64,000 nt of DNA from the NCBI GenBank assembly GCA_036745245.1, contig DAIOGN010000001.1:1-64000 (forward strand). The letters run 5' to 3'. Source of the DNA: DAIOGN01 sp036745245. Lineage in GTDB: Bacteria; Zixibacteria; MSB-5A5; JAUVRN01. The translations under genes and the position numbers were made by a program. The notes under the pieces were generated by a model. The model ran no database searches. It was not told the DNA's origin and was given only the letters and a program-made list of their open reading frames with translations. Below, piece after piece: positions 27,079-35,680 of this stretch (the stretch's first letter is position 1; each line of letters starts with the position of its first letter).

Positions 27079-28272
27079 ATGACTATGGTAGCTGCACGGG
27101 GAAAGGGGCTGGCGTCGGCCGAGCGCATGTCGCGGCTGGGCACGGAGTCGGCGTTTGAAGTGCTGGCGGCGGCCAGAGCGCTGGAAGCCAAAGGCCATAA
27201 GGTGATTCATCTGGAAATCGGCGAGCCCGATTTCGACACGCCCGCGAACATTGTGGAGGCCGGAATTCGGGCTCTCAAGGAGGGCTGGACACACTACGGA
27301 CCGTCGGCGGGGCTTCCGGAAGCGCGGGCGGCCATTGCCGCCGACATTTCGAAACGTCGCGGCATCCAGGTGTCGCCCGACCATGTGGTGATCACGCCGG
27401 GCGCCAAGCCGATCATGTTCTACACCGTGTTCGCTCTCGTGGATGAGGGCGACGAGGTGATCTATCCCGATCCGGGCTTTCCGATTTACGAGTCCCTGAT
27501 CAAGTTCGTGAATGCGCGGCCGGTGCCGATCAAGCTGCGCGAGGAGAATCAGTTCCGGCTGGATGTGGAAGAACTGGCCGGGCTGGTCACCGACCGCACG
27601 CGGCTGCTCATCATCAATTCGCCGCACAACCCCACGGGCTCGGTGCTCACCGAGCGCGACCTGGCGGCCATCGCGGAGCTGTGCGCAGAGCGCGGCATCG
27701 CCGTTCTCGCCGACGAGATCTACAACCGCATTCTCTACGATGGTAAGCACCGGTCCATCTGGACGTATCCGGGGATGGACAAGCTCACGATCATCCTCGA
27801 CGGGCTGTCGAAAACCTATGCGATGACGGGGTGGCGCCTGGGTTACGGTGTGATGGATCCTGACCTGGCGGTGCGTGTGTCGCGCCTCATGACAAACTCC
27901 AATTCGTGTACGGCCTCCTTTGCCCAGCGTGCCCTGATCGAAGCCGTGAGCGGCGATCAGAGCGCCGTGGACAAGATGGTGGCCACGTTCCGCACCCGAC
28001 GCGACCTGGTGGTGGACCTGCTCAATGATGTGGAGGGCGTCACCTGCCAGCTGCCCCCCGGGGCGTTCTATGTGTTCCCGAACGTGAAGTCGTACAAGCG
28101 CCCGGCCAAGGCGATTGGCGAACACCTGCTTCAGAAGCACTATGTGGCCACGCTTGGCGGCACCGCGTTCGGCGCGGGTGGAGAGGGCTACCTCCGGCTG
28201 TCGTACGCCGCCTCCGAAGCCGCCCTGCGCGAAGGCGTGAGCCGCCTTGCCGCAGGCCTCGCAACCCTTTAA
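27079..28272 (+). CDS. Class I/II pyridoxal-phosphate aminotransferase (aspartate aminotransferase-like)
   Basis: A 397-residue fold-type I aminotransferase of the I-gamma/AspB type. PLP lysine K245 in DGLSKTYAMTGWRLGY, with D212 and Y215 in LADEIYNRI, N183 in NSPHNPTGSVL and the C-terminal carboxylate-binding Arg in GYLRLSYA. Aspartate or a related amino acid is the likely donor, but exact specificity cannot be read. It follows the transketolase genes by 10 bases. The TAA stop is followed directly by a palindromic repeat. Confidence 0.85.
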   Translation: MTMVAARGKGLASAERMSRLGTESAFEVLAAARALEAKGHKVIHLEIGEPDFDTPANIVEAGIRALKEGWTHYGPSAGLPEARAAIAADISKRRGIQVSPDHVVITPGAKPIMFYTVFALVDEGDEVIYPDPGFPIYESLIKFVNARPVPIKLREENQFRLDVEELAGLVTDRTRLLIINSPHNPTGSVLTERDLAAIAELCAERGIAVLADEIYNRILYDGKHRSIWTYPGMDKLTIILDGLSKTYAMTGWRLGYGVMDPDLAVRVSRLMTNSNSCTASFAQRALIEAVSGDQSAVDKMVATFRTRRDLVVDLLNDVEGVTCQLPPGAFYVFPNVKSYKRPAKAIGEHLLQKHYVATLGGTAFGAGGEGYLRLSYAASEAALREGVSRLAAGLATL

Positions 28273-28339
28273 TTGGGGTCAGACCCCGGTCATCACTTTG
28301 CACACTGAGTGCAAGGTATCAGCCGGGGTCTGACCCCAA
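28273..28339. repeat. Composite palindromic element (REP-like) between aminotransferase and alr
   Basis: A 17-bp perfect inverted repeat: TTGGGGTCAGACCCCGG (28273-28289) and its exact complement at 28323-28339. Each arm is itself a GGGGTC-A-GACCCC palindrome. The 33-base centre holds a second hairpin, TTGCAC-ACTGA-GTGCAA. The element starts at the base after the aminotransferase stop and ends two bases before the alr ATG. The GGGGTCAGACCCC core is widespread in bacterial intergenic regions, often associated with REP-type (RAYT) elements. Confidence 0.85.
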
Positions 28340-28341
28340 CC

Positions 28342-29559
28342 ATGACTCCGTCCCGTTCCGTGCAGCGACCCTACAGAGAAACGGGACGACCGCGTTCCCT
28401 CTACGCACAGGCCGGGCGGCCCGCCTGGCTCGAGGTGGACCTGGGGCGCTTTCAAAAGAACATCTCCGTCATTCGCGCGCGCCTTCCCAAGGGCACAGGA
28501 TTCATGGCCGTGGTGAAGGCCGACGCCTACGGGCACGGCGCGGTGCCCTGTGCGGAAGCCGCCATCGCCGCCGGCGCCGACATGCTCGGCGTGGCCATCA
28601 TTGAAGAAGGCGTGCAGCTTCGCACCGCCGGCGTCCCCGCACCGATCGCATTGCTCTATCCGGAAGCGCCGGAACGCGCCATGGAGTTTCTGCGCTGGAA
28701 TCTGGTGGCCACCGTGGCCGACCTCGACTTTGCCCGTGCTCTCCAGAAGGCGGCCGAGAAGGAAGGTCGCCCCGTGGGCGTGTATCTCAAGGTGGACACC
28801 GGCCTGGGACGGTACGGATTATTGCCCGAACAACTTCCCGCCTTCCTGCGCGAATTGCGCTCCTTCCCGCTTCTGCGCATTGCCGGCATGCTCTCGCACT
28901 TCGCCACCGCGGGGGATCTCGACCGCGACTACGCCGTGCGTCAGCTCGCGTCCTTCAATGCATTGCTCGACGCCCTCAAGGCGCACGGTGAGTCGCTCGA
29001 GGCTGTCTCCATCACCAACTCCGGAGCCTTTCTCGAGTGGCCCGAGAGCTACTTCAACACAGTGCGCCTGGGGATTCTCATGTACGGCCTCTACCCTACG
29101 CGCTTCTCCGAGCGCACGGTTCCGGTGGAACCGATTGCACAGTTGAAGACGCGCATCCTCAGCCTGAAAGAGCTGCCCGCCGGCTCGTCCATCAGCTACG
29201 GACGCACGTTCCGAACGGATCGCACCACGCGGGTGGCCACCCTGCCCATTGGCTTTGCCGACGGGTACCCGAAGGCCCTGTCCAACACGGGCGACGTGCT
29301 GGTGCGAGGAAAGCGCGCACGCGTTCTGGGCCAGGTGTGCATGGACGCGATGATGGTGGATGTCACCGACATTCCCGGCGCCACCACCGGCGACGAGGTG
29401 GTGGTGTTCGGCACGCAGGGTGGGGTCGCCCTCCCGGTGTCGGAACTCGCCGAGCGCGCCGGCACCTCCGTGTACGAAATTCTCTGCCGGCTGGGACCGC
29501 GCCTTCCCCGCTTCTACCTGCCGGGCACCACGCCCGAGACGTCGGAACAGGGGACCTGA
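28342..29559 (+). CDS. alr: Alanine racemase
   Basis: Converts L-alanine to D-alanine for peptidoglycan. The 405-residue protein has the PLP lysine K59 in VVKADAYGHG, the second catalytic base in SISYGRTFR, DTGLGRYG, and the C-terminal beta-domain motif VCMDAMMVDVTD. The ATG at 28342 is two bases past the palindromic element, and no Shine-Dalgarno sequence is visible. It leads a run of overlapping genes for cell-wall peptide metabolism. Confidence 0.93.
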   Translation: MTPSRSVQRPYRETGRPRSLYAQAGRPAWLEVDLGRFQKNISVIRARLPKGTGFMAVVKADAYGHGAVPCAEAAIAAGADMLGVAIIEEGVQLRTAGVPAPIALLYPEAPERAMEFLRWNLVATVADLDFARALQKAAEKEGRPVGVYLKVDTGLGRYGLLPEQLPAFLRELRSFPLLRIAGMLSHFATAGDLDRDYAVRQLASFNALLDALKAHGESLEAVSITNSGAFLEWPESYFNTVRLGILMYGLYPTRFSERTVPVEPIAQLKTRILSLKELPAGSSISYGRTFRTDRTTRVATLPIGFADGYPKALSNTGDVLVRGKRARVLGQVCMDAMMVDVTDIPGATTGDEVVVFGTQGGVALPVSELAERAGTSVYEILCRLGPRLPRFYLPGTTPETSEQGT

Positions 29560-30545
29560 ACGCTCTGCTCGTCTTCGAGTCGACAGCGGACTTCGAGGCC
29601 GGAGAATTCTTCGGATGTCGGCCGGCGAGAACCGACGGCAGCGTCGAGCTGATCCGCACCGACACGCTGGGCCGGTACACGTCACCCTCCCGCAGGACCT
29701 CTACACCTATTTCCTCTGTCGTGATGTCTGTGAACGTGGCCGGCTGCACCCGTGAAGCTCTGGATCTTGCGGCCTTCGCATCCGTGAAGTCCAACGGCGA
29801 CTGGTCGCCCTGGTTCTGCATGCTCCGCCGCGGTCAGCCAGCGTTCGATGAAGGCGTGCTGAACGACCCCATGGGCCTCGTGGACGTGGACGAACTGCGG
29901 CTGTCGGAGCCTGCCACCGAGATTCGCTGCCGAATCAATTGGCAGTCGACCGACCTGTCCTGCAGAATCCGGCGCATCGCCTTGTCCGTATCTGACAATT
30001 CGGCCTGGAAATCGTCGGCCACCGTGAGCCGCCCCGTCCGACTTGACGTTCCCTTTCTCTCTCAGTGGGACGCGAAGCATCACCATGGCCGACGCGTGTG
30101 CAGCCCCACGTGCCTCGCCATGGTGGCGCGATTCCACGGCCTGTCGGTCACCACCGACGACGTGGCTACTCTGGCCTACGACCCGGCCTTCGACGTGTAC
30201 GGCAACTGGTCTGCCAGCATGCTGGCCATGTCGATTCTGGGTTTCCGTGCCACGGTCGAACGAGCCCGCTCACTGGACCCGCTCGATATCGCCCTCGACT
30301 TTGGCGAACCCGTGGTCACGTCCTTCGCCTTCAGGCGCGGCGAACTCTCAGGCGCTCCCATTGAGTCAACGCGTGGACATCTCGTGGTCGTTTGCGGAAG
30401 GTCCGACAATGGCGACTTTCTCGTCCGCGACCCGGCAGCCAACGGCCCCGACGACTGGCGCCAGTACGCTCGACCCGAATTCGAGAACGCCTGGCTGGGC
30501 CACGGCGGCATTCACTACCGGATTCGCAGAGAAGACCCGGCATGA
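29556..30545 (+). CDS. C39-like cysteine peptidase
   Basis: About 329 residues. The C-terminal half is a papain-like Peptidase_C39_2 domain: VPFLSQWDAK, catalytic Cys in RRVCSPTCLAMVARFHG, His in STRGHLVVVCG and Asp in FLVRDPAA. The N-terminal part (FEAGEFFGC, LGRYTSP, WSPWFCMLRRG) matches a beta-rich module often joined to this peptidase. No ATG, GTG or TTG precedes this module in frame. A CTG at 29556 overlapping the alr stop (CTGA), with AGGGGAC upstream, is the best start; otherwise ATG 29724 gives a truncated protein. No signal peptide is seen. Probably a cytoplasmic peptide hydrolase. Confidence 0.7.
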   Translation: MNALLVFESTADFEAGEFFGCRPARTDGSVELIRTDTLGRYTSPSRRTSTPISSVVMSVNVAGCTREALDLAAFASVKSNGDWSPWFCMLRRGQPAFDEGVLNDPMGLVDVDELRLSEPATEIRCRINWQSTDLSCRIRRIALSVSDNSAWKSSATVSRPVRLDVPFLSQWDAKHHHGRRVCSPTCLAMVARFHGLSVTTDDVATLAYDPAFDVYGNWSASMLAMSILGFRATVERARSLDPLDIALDFGEPVVTSFAFRRGELSGAPIESTRGHLVVVCGRSDNGDFLVRDPAANGPDDWRQYARPEFENAWLGHGGIHYRIRREDPA

Positions 30546-31549
30546 TCACCATGCAGGCGGCCGACCTGGCCCTTCGAAATGCGTTCCGCACGTCGCGTAC
30601 CCTCACGGCCACGTCGCGTTCGTACTTCCTCTCCGGCGACGGCGCGCTCGGTGAAGCCTCCCCCGTGCGTTTCTACGGCGAAACGGCTGGCACCGTGGAG
30701 GCTGCCTTCGCCCACCTGCACGCGGCCCTCCCGCCGTGGGGCGAGCCCGGCCTTGTGTGGGGCCAGATCAACCGGCTCCTGGGCTACAATTTCGCGCTGA
30801 AGTGTGGCCTCGACATCCTGTACTGGGATCACTGGGGACGCAGTCGCGGCAAGCCGATATACGAGCTATTGGGAGTGACGCATCACCGCCCGGTGCGCAC
30901 GGCTTTTTCCATCGGGATCGCCGGAGCGGACGAGATGCGTGACAGTGTGAAATCGCAACCTCAGTTCAAGGTGTACAAGATCAAAGTGGGATTCGAAGGC
31001 GACGTGGAAGCGGTGGCGGCCGTACGGTCGGTCACCGACAAGCCGTTGTACGTGGACGCAAACGGCGGCTGGTCGGTGGACGAAGCGTGCGATAAACTGC
31101 CGCAACTTGAACGCCTGGGCGTGGTGCTCTGCGAGCAGCCGATCTTCTCTGGCTCGCGCGCCGATTGGGAGGCCGTGCGCGGCGCCTCCTCCCTCCCCGT
31201 GATCGTCGACGAACACTGCCAGACCCCCGACCATGTGGGCCACTGGGCCGGCTGGGTGGATGGCATCAACGTGAAGCTACAGAAGTGCGGAGGCATCACG
31301 CCGGCCATGGCCCAGATTGAGCGCGCTCGCGACGAAGGGTTGAAGGTCATGATCGGCTGCATGATCGAATCGTCTCTCGCGATCGCCGCCGCCGTGCATC
31401 TGGCTCCGTTGGCAGATTACGTCGATCTCGATTCGCACCTGTATCTTGAAAATGACCCCTGGTCGGGTCTGTCTCTCTCCAACGGCGAACTCTCGCTCTC
31501 GGGCGCACCCGGCCTGGGCCTGCAGCCAAAGGCGACGGAGCCCGCATGA
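30542..31549 (+). CDS. Dipeptide epimerase (enolase superfamily)
   Basis: A 335-residue muconate-lactonizing-subgroup enzyme, likely L-Ala-D/L-Glu epimerase, which recycles murein peptides. Catalytic residues are visible: KxK at K146 and K148 (KVYKIKVG), metal ligands D172 (YVDANGGW), E198 (LCEQP) and D223 (IVDEH), and K245 in GINVKLQKCGG. The N-terminal capping domain is short. ATGA overlap with the peptidase gene and with the amidase gene supports a joint role in peptide recycling. Other dipeptide specificities cannot be excluded. Confidence 0.85.
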   Translation: MITMQAADLALRNAFRTSRTLTATSRSYFLSGDGALGEASPVRFYGETAGTVEAAFAHLHAALPPWGEPGLVWGQINRLLGYNFALKCGLDILYWDHWGRSRGKPIYELLGVTHHRPVRTAFSIGIAGADEMRDSVKSQPQFKVYKIKVGFEGDVEAVAAVRSVTDKPLYVDANGGWSVDEACDKLPQLERLGVVLCEQPIFSGSRADWEAVRGASSLPVIVDEHCQTPDHVGHWAGWVDGINVKLQKCGGITPAMAQIERARDEGLKVMIGCMIESSLAIAAAVHLAPLADYVDLDSHLYLENDPWSGLSLSNGELSLSGAPGLGLQPKATEPA

Positions 31550-33483
31550 GCCGCCGGCTCTTCACCTGCATCCTGGCCGTCTGTCTCCTGCTCGGGGCAC
31601 AGGCCGTCGCTCAGGTGCCCCCCTCGCGCCCCACGATTACGATCGTGTACCCTCGCGAAGACCAGGTGCTGCCTCCGCTCGACTCGCAGTTCGTCATCGG
31701 CCAGGCAAAGGGTGCAAGGCAACTCGAGGTCAACGGCGTACGCACGGAGTTATTCGACTCGGGCGCGTTTCTTGCCTGGATTCCCGTTCAGCCAGGCCGG
31801 TTCACGATCAAGGTCGAAGCGAGCAACGCCAAAGGTAGCACCACAAAAGAACGCATCATCGAAATCGGGCGGCCCGCTCGCAGTACGCCGGCCGAATCGC
31901 TGGCGATCCAAACCGACTACGAACTGCCGGCCGAGGACATGTGGCTGTGGCCAGGCGACCTGCTCGAAGTGCAGTGCCGCACCTCCCCGCGTTCGGAATT
32001 GTTCTTTTCCCTGCCCGGCGTGGCCGAGAACATTCCCATGATCGAGCTGCCGGCGCAGCGCCCGGCGCTCTACCGGGGCAACGCTTTCCGTGAGGACGAC
32101 CGGCCGGACAGCCTGTACCTGCGCGGAGTGTACTACGGTTCATATCGCGTGACGGCCGGCGAACGCATCGACAGCCTGCCCATCATTTTTCACGCGCGCA
32201 GCCGCGTGGCGCTCTACGACAAGAAACAGGCGGGCCAACTTTTCGCCACCGACTCGGTGCGCTACTCCGTGGACTCATCGTTTGCCGACCTCTTCACCAC
32301 CGACTCCAGCGCCGGTCGAGTCACCATTCTCGATGATCGCTTCCCGCGGCCGGCACAGATTGAAGACAGCGCCATCGTCACGCGCGTGGGGCCCGGCCTC
32401 GGCTACTTCTGGCCCTTCATGCCACGCGGCACACAGTTCGAGGTGACGGGGCGACAGGGCCGCTGGGTGCGCCTGAAGCTCTCGCCCTATCAGGAGATCT
32501 GGGCACACGACTCAAGTCTCAAAATCGATGCCCCCGGGCCGCCCATGCCCAAGGCCACGATCAACAGCACACGCATCAACGGCACATCGAAGACCACGGA
32601 CGTGCGGTTGTTTCTCACCCAGCAGCTCCCCTATCGCGTCACCGAATCGCTCGATCCGCTGGCGCTTACGATCACGGTGTACGGCGCCACGTCCAACATC
32701 GACTGGATCCGCTACGACTTCGACGATGTACTGGTGAAGTATGCCGAGTGGGATCAGCCCCAGCCCGGCGTGATGGAGTACACCGTGTACCTGCAGGCGG
32801 AGCAGCTCTGGGGCTACGACACCTGGTACGACGACAAGACGCTGGTGCTCTCCATCAAGAAACCGCCCACAGAGGCCATCGGCCTGCGCGGATTCACCAT
32901 AGTCGTGGACCCGGGTCACTCCTCCGACGATGGCGCCGTCGGCCCCACGGGCCTCAAGGAGAAGGATGCCAATCTCTGGATCTCCAAGAAGCTGAGAGAA
33001 TCCCTTCAGAAGCGTGGCGCAGAGGTCGTTCTCACGCGCGGTGGGTCGGAACATCTGCCGCTGTATGAACGCCCCATCATCGCCAAGCAGGAGAAGGCGG
33101 ATCTGTTCATCTCAGTTCACAACAACGCCCTTCCCGACGGCGTGAACCCATGGGTCGACCATGGCGTCTCAACGTACTACTACCACCCCTCCTCAAAGGG
33201 CCTGGCTGAAGCGGTGCAGGGATCGATGCTGACTCACATCGAACTGCCCAATTTCGGTCTCTACCGCGGCAACTTCGCCGTGATCCGTCCCACGCAGTAT
33301 CCCGCCATCCTCGTGGAATGCGCCTTCATGATGATCCCCCAGCAGGAGGCCGCTCTCAAGACCGACGCGTTTCAGACGCGCGTGGCCGAAGCAATTGCCG
33401 AAGGCGTGGACCACTGGCTCAAGGGCAAACTTCCCGACCAGACCTATCTGAACGCAGCCAAGGCCCGCAAGCGCGAGCCGTAA
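31546..33483 (+). CDS. N-acetylmuramoyl-L-alanine amidase (Amidase_3) with long N-terminal region
   Basis: A 645-residue exported amidase that cleaves the bond between muramic acid and the peptide stem. Signal peptide ends near residue 22 (AQAVA). The N-terminal 430 residues hold a beta-sandwich with Ig-like strands (TITIVYPREDQVLPP), an SH3-like part (TRVGPGLGYFWPFMPRGTQ) and probably an AMIN-like domain. The zinc-dependent catalytic domain begins at GFTIVVDPGHSS. Zinc ligands His (PGHSS), Glu (LKEKDANL), His (ISVHNNA) and the catalytic Glu (ILVECAFM) are all present. It closes the alr operon. Confidence 0.9.
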   Translation: MSRRLFTCILAVCLLLGAQAVAQVPPSRPTITIVYPREDQVLPPLDSQFVIGQAKGARQLEVNGVRTELFDSGAFLAWIPVQPGRFTIKVEASNAKGSTTKERIIEIGRPARSTPAESLAIQTDYELPAEDMWLWPGDLLEVQCRTSPRSELFFSLPGVAENIPMIELPAQRPALYRGNAFREDDRPDSLYLRGVYYGSYRVTAGERIDSLPIIFHARSRVALYDKKQAGQLFATDSVRYSVDSSFADLFTTDSSAGRVTILDDRFPRPAQIEDSAIVTRVGPGLGYFWPFMPRGTQFEVTGRQGRWVRLKLSPYQEIWAHDSSLKIDAPGPPMPKATINSTRINGTSKTTDVRLFLTQQLPYRVTESLDPLALTITVYGATSNIDWIRYDFDDVLVKYAEWDQPQPGVMEYTVYLQAEQLWGYDTWYDDKTLVLSIKKPPTEAIGLRGFTIVVDPGHSSDDGAVGPTGLKEKDANLWISKKLRESLQKRGAEVVLTRGGSEHLPLYERPIIAKQEKADLFISVHNNALPDGVNPWVDHGVSTYYYHPSSKGLAEAVQGSMLTHIELPNFGLYRGNFAVIRPTQYPAILVECAFMMIPQQEAALKTDAFQTRVAEAIAEGVDHWLKGKLPDQTYLNAAKARKREP

Positions 33484-33627
33484 CGGGCCCAGGCCCAGGC
33501 AAAGCTATCCCGCGCCATCCCGGGCGGAGTGAAAATTGCCTGGACGACATTCGATTAACTCATTGTTGCACAACATAGTATGACTGTCAAAGAAGAATGG
33601 GCCGTTTTCCATACGAATATATGATTG

Positions 33628-33646
33628 CGTTTAGTGTCACTAAACG
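33628..33646. promoter_or_regulatory. Perfect 19-bp palindrome upstream of the AAA/DUF4143 gene
   Basis: CGTTTAGTG (33628-33636), T, CACTAAACG (33638-33646), ending 15 bases before the ATG at 33662. It lies in an AT-rich patch (33540-33660) that also holds TGTTG-CA-CAACA. The position fits an operator. Confidence 0.6.
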
Positions 33647-33661
33647 TAAATAGAGTTGCAT

Positions 33662-34819
33662 ATGGCTCAACGCAGGTACTGGCAGAGCTTAATAGAGTCC
33701 GCCTGGAGTAGGCGATCGATCGTCTGGCTGGCGGGCGTGCGGCGGGCAGGCAAGACGGTACTTTCGCAGTCTCTCGACTCCGTCGAGTACTTCGACTGCG
33801 AGCTTCCCCGTGTACGCCGACAGCTTGAGGACCCGGAGGCATTTCTCTCCGCATTGGACGGCAAGCGCATCGTCCTTGACGAAGTACACCGTCTCCGCAA
33901 TCCCTCGCAGCTACTCAAGATCGCGGCTGACCACTTTCCGGGGGTGAGAGTCCTGGCAACAGGATCCTCAACTCTGGGTGCATCGCGCAGGTTCAGAGAT
34001 GTGCTGACAGGCCGCAAACAGGACCTCTGGCTGACCCCCATGACGCTCGCGGACCTTGAAGACTTCGGCGAATTCGACCTGCAGCACCGGCTGCTGCATG
34101 GCGGTCTCCCCCCCTTCTTTCTCACGAAGGAGATTCCGGAGCGCGACTTTCAGGAATGGGTGGACGGATACTGGGCCAAGGACATTCAGGAACTGTTCCG
34201 TGTCGCTCGCCGCGCTTCCTTCCAGCGCTTCTTCGAACTGATGCTGGCCCGGAGTGGCTCCGTGTTTGAAGCGACCTCCTTCGCGAAGCCTTGCGAGGTC
34301 AGCCGGCCCACCATTTCGAATTACCTGGCCATTCTCGAAGCCACACTGGTGGCCCACGTGATTCGCCCTTTCAGCAGGCGGCGAACTACAGAGATCGTTG
34401 CGGCTCCCAAGGTGTACGGCTTCGACACCGGGTTCGTCTGCTACTACCGCGACTGGCGCAGCCTGCGCAGCGAGGACATGGGACTCCTCTGGGAGCATGT
34501 AGTGCTCAACGAACTTCATGCCGCAAGTCAGTCCCGGCGAATCCAGTATTGGCGGGACAAGCGCGGGCGCGAGGTAGACTTTGTCTGGACTCGAGGCGGC
34601 AAGGAGTCGGCTGCAATCGAATGCAAGTGGTCGGCAGACGCTTTCGACAGTCGCTCACTGGCGTCGTTCAGACAAATCCACCCACTGGGGCCCAACTTCG
34701 TGGTGGCCGCAGACGTCACCCGGGCGTACGAGCGGCGATTGGGTGGCCTTAAGGTTCACTTCGTGTCACCGGCCGAACTGGTGGCGCGCCTCGTCACCTC
34801 GCCGACAGGTCCCGAATGA
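33662..34819 (+). CDS. AAA ATPase with DUF4143 domain
   Basis: A 385-residue protein. The N-terminal AAA part has a Walker A, GVRRAGKT (about 25-32), a Walker B-like RIVLDEVHRL and a sensor segment VRVLATGSSTL. The C-terminal DUF4143 part has GGLPPFFL, SFAKPCEVSRPTISNYLAILE (a winged-helix) and a nuclease-like end with YWRDKRGREVDFVW and IECKWS, which matches the PD-(D/E)xK pattern. Such proteins are frequent in mobile or variable gene pools and have no firm function. The AT-rich leader unlike its neighbours hints at horizontal origin. Confidence 0.85.
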   Translation: MAQRRYWQSLIESAWSRRSIVWLAGVRRAGKTVLSQSLDSVEYFDCELPRVRRQLEDPEAFLSALDGKRIVLDEVHRLRNPSQLLKIAADHFPGVRVLATGSSTLGASRRFRDVLTGRKQDLWLTPMTLADLEDFGEFDLQHRLLHGGLPPFFLTKEIPERDFQEWVDGYWAKDIQELFRVARRASFQRFFELMLARSGSVFEATSFAKPCEVSRPTISNYLAILEATLVAHVIRPFSRRRTTEIVAAPKVYGFDTGFVCYYRDWRSLRSEDMGLLWEHVVLNELHAASQSRRIQYWRDKRGREVDFVWTRGGKESAAIECKWSADAFDSRSLASFRQIHPLGPNFVVAADVTRAYERRLGGLKVHFVSPAELVARLVTSPTGPE

Positions 34820-34870
34820 TCGGATGCATCAGGCTGCTCACACAAGACGACGTAGACACTTGAAGCGGAA

Positions 34871-35680
34871 CTACTCCTTCAGCGCCCCGGCCGTCAGGCC
34901 GGAGATAATCTGGCGCTGAAACGCCAGGAACACCGCCAGAATCGGCAACGTGGCAAGAGTCGAGGCCGCCAGCAGGTGCGGCCAGTCGATCTCCCGATAG
35001 CCCTGAAAGAACGCCAGCGCCACGGGCAGCGTACGCATTTCGGGGCGGGTTGTGAAGATGAACGGGAACAGGAACAAGTTCCAGTTCACCAGAAATACCT
35101 GAATCGCCACTACGGCCATGGCGGGTTTGCACAAAGGCGCCACGATGCGGAACACGATGTACATTTCGCCTGCGCCATCCACGCGAGCGGCATCCTCGAG
35201 TTCGGTGGGCAGGGCGGCGATGTACTGCCGCATCAGTAACACGGCGATGGGGTGGACCAGGAAGGGCACGATAAGCGCCGCGTACGAATCGATCCAGCCC
35301 AGCACTCGCATCTCAACGAACATCGGAATGATGAGCACGTGCACCGGCATCATCATCACTGCCAGCAGAGTAACCGACCAGAAGCGCGATATCCGGTTGC
35401 GGCGGCGGGCCAGGATGTACCCCGTCATGAGTGCAAACACCAGGTTGCCCAGGGTCACGGCGCAGGCCACGAGGACAGAGTTGAGCACGGCGCGTGGGAA
35501 TCCGGCCACGCTCCAGACCTCGGCGAAGTTGGCCCAGCGCGGTGAACTCAACAGCAGCTCGTCGGTCCCGGGCGTACCTCCGCCGGCACTGGACAGCGCC
35601 CCGGCCACCAGGTAGTACAGCGGGAACAGCATCGTCAGAAGCGCGACAACGAGCGCCAGGTAAATCGTCGCCCGACTCAT
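34871..35680 (-). CDS. Carbohydrate ABC transporter permease (MalG-like)
   Basis: A 269-residue inner-membrane permease with six helices. The EAA loop that contacts the ATPase is EDAARVDGAGEMYIVFRIVAPLCKPA. The C-terminus (FQRQIISGLTAGALKE) is typical of MalG/UgpE-type carbohydrate permeases. The ATG at 35680 overlaps the stop of the partner permease (4 bases). Confidence 0.9.
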   Translation of the reverse strand: MSRATIYLALVVALLTMLFPLYYLVAGALSSAGGGTPGTDELLLSSPRWANFAEVWSVAGFPRAVLNSVLVACAVTLGNLVFALMTGYILARRRNRISRFWSVTLLAVMMMPVHVLIIPMFVEMRVLGWIDSYAALIVPFLVHPIAVLLMRQYIAALPTELEDAARVDGAGEMYIVFRIVAPLCKPAMAVVAIQVFLVNWNLFLFPFIFTTRPEMRTLPVALAFFQGYREIDWPHLLAASTLATLPILAVFLAFQRQIISGLTAGALKE

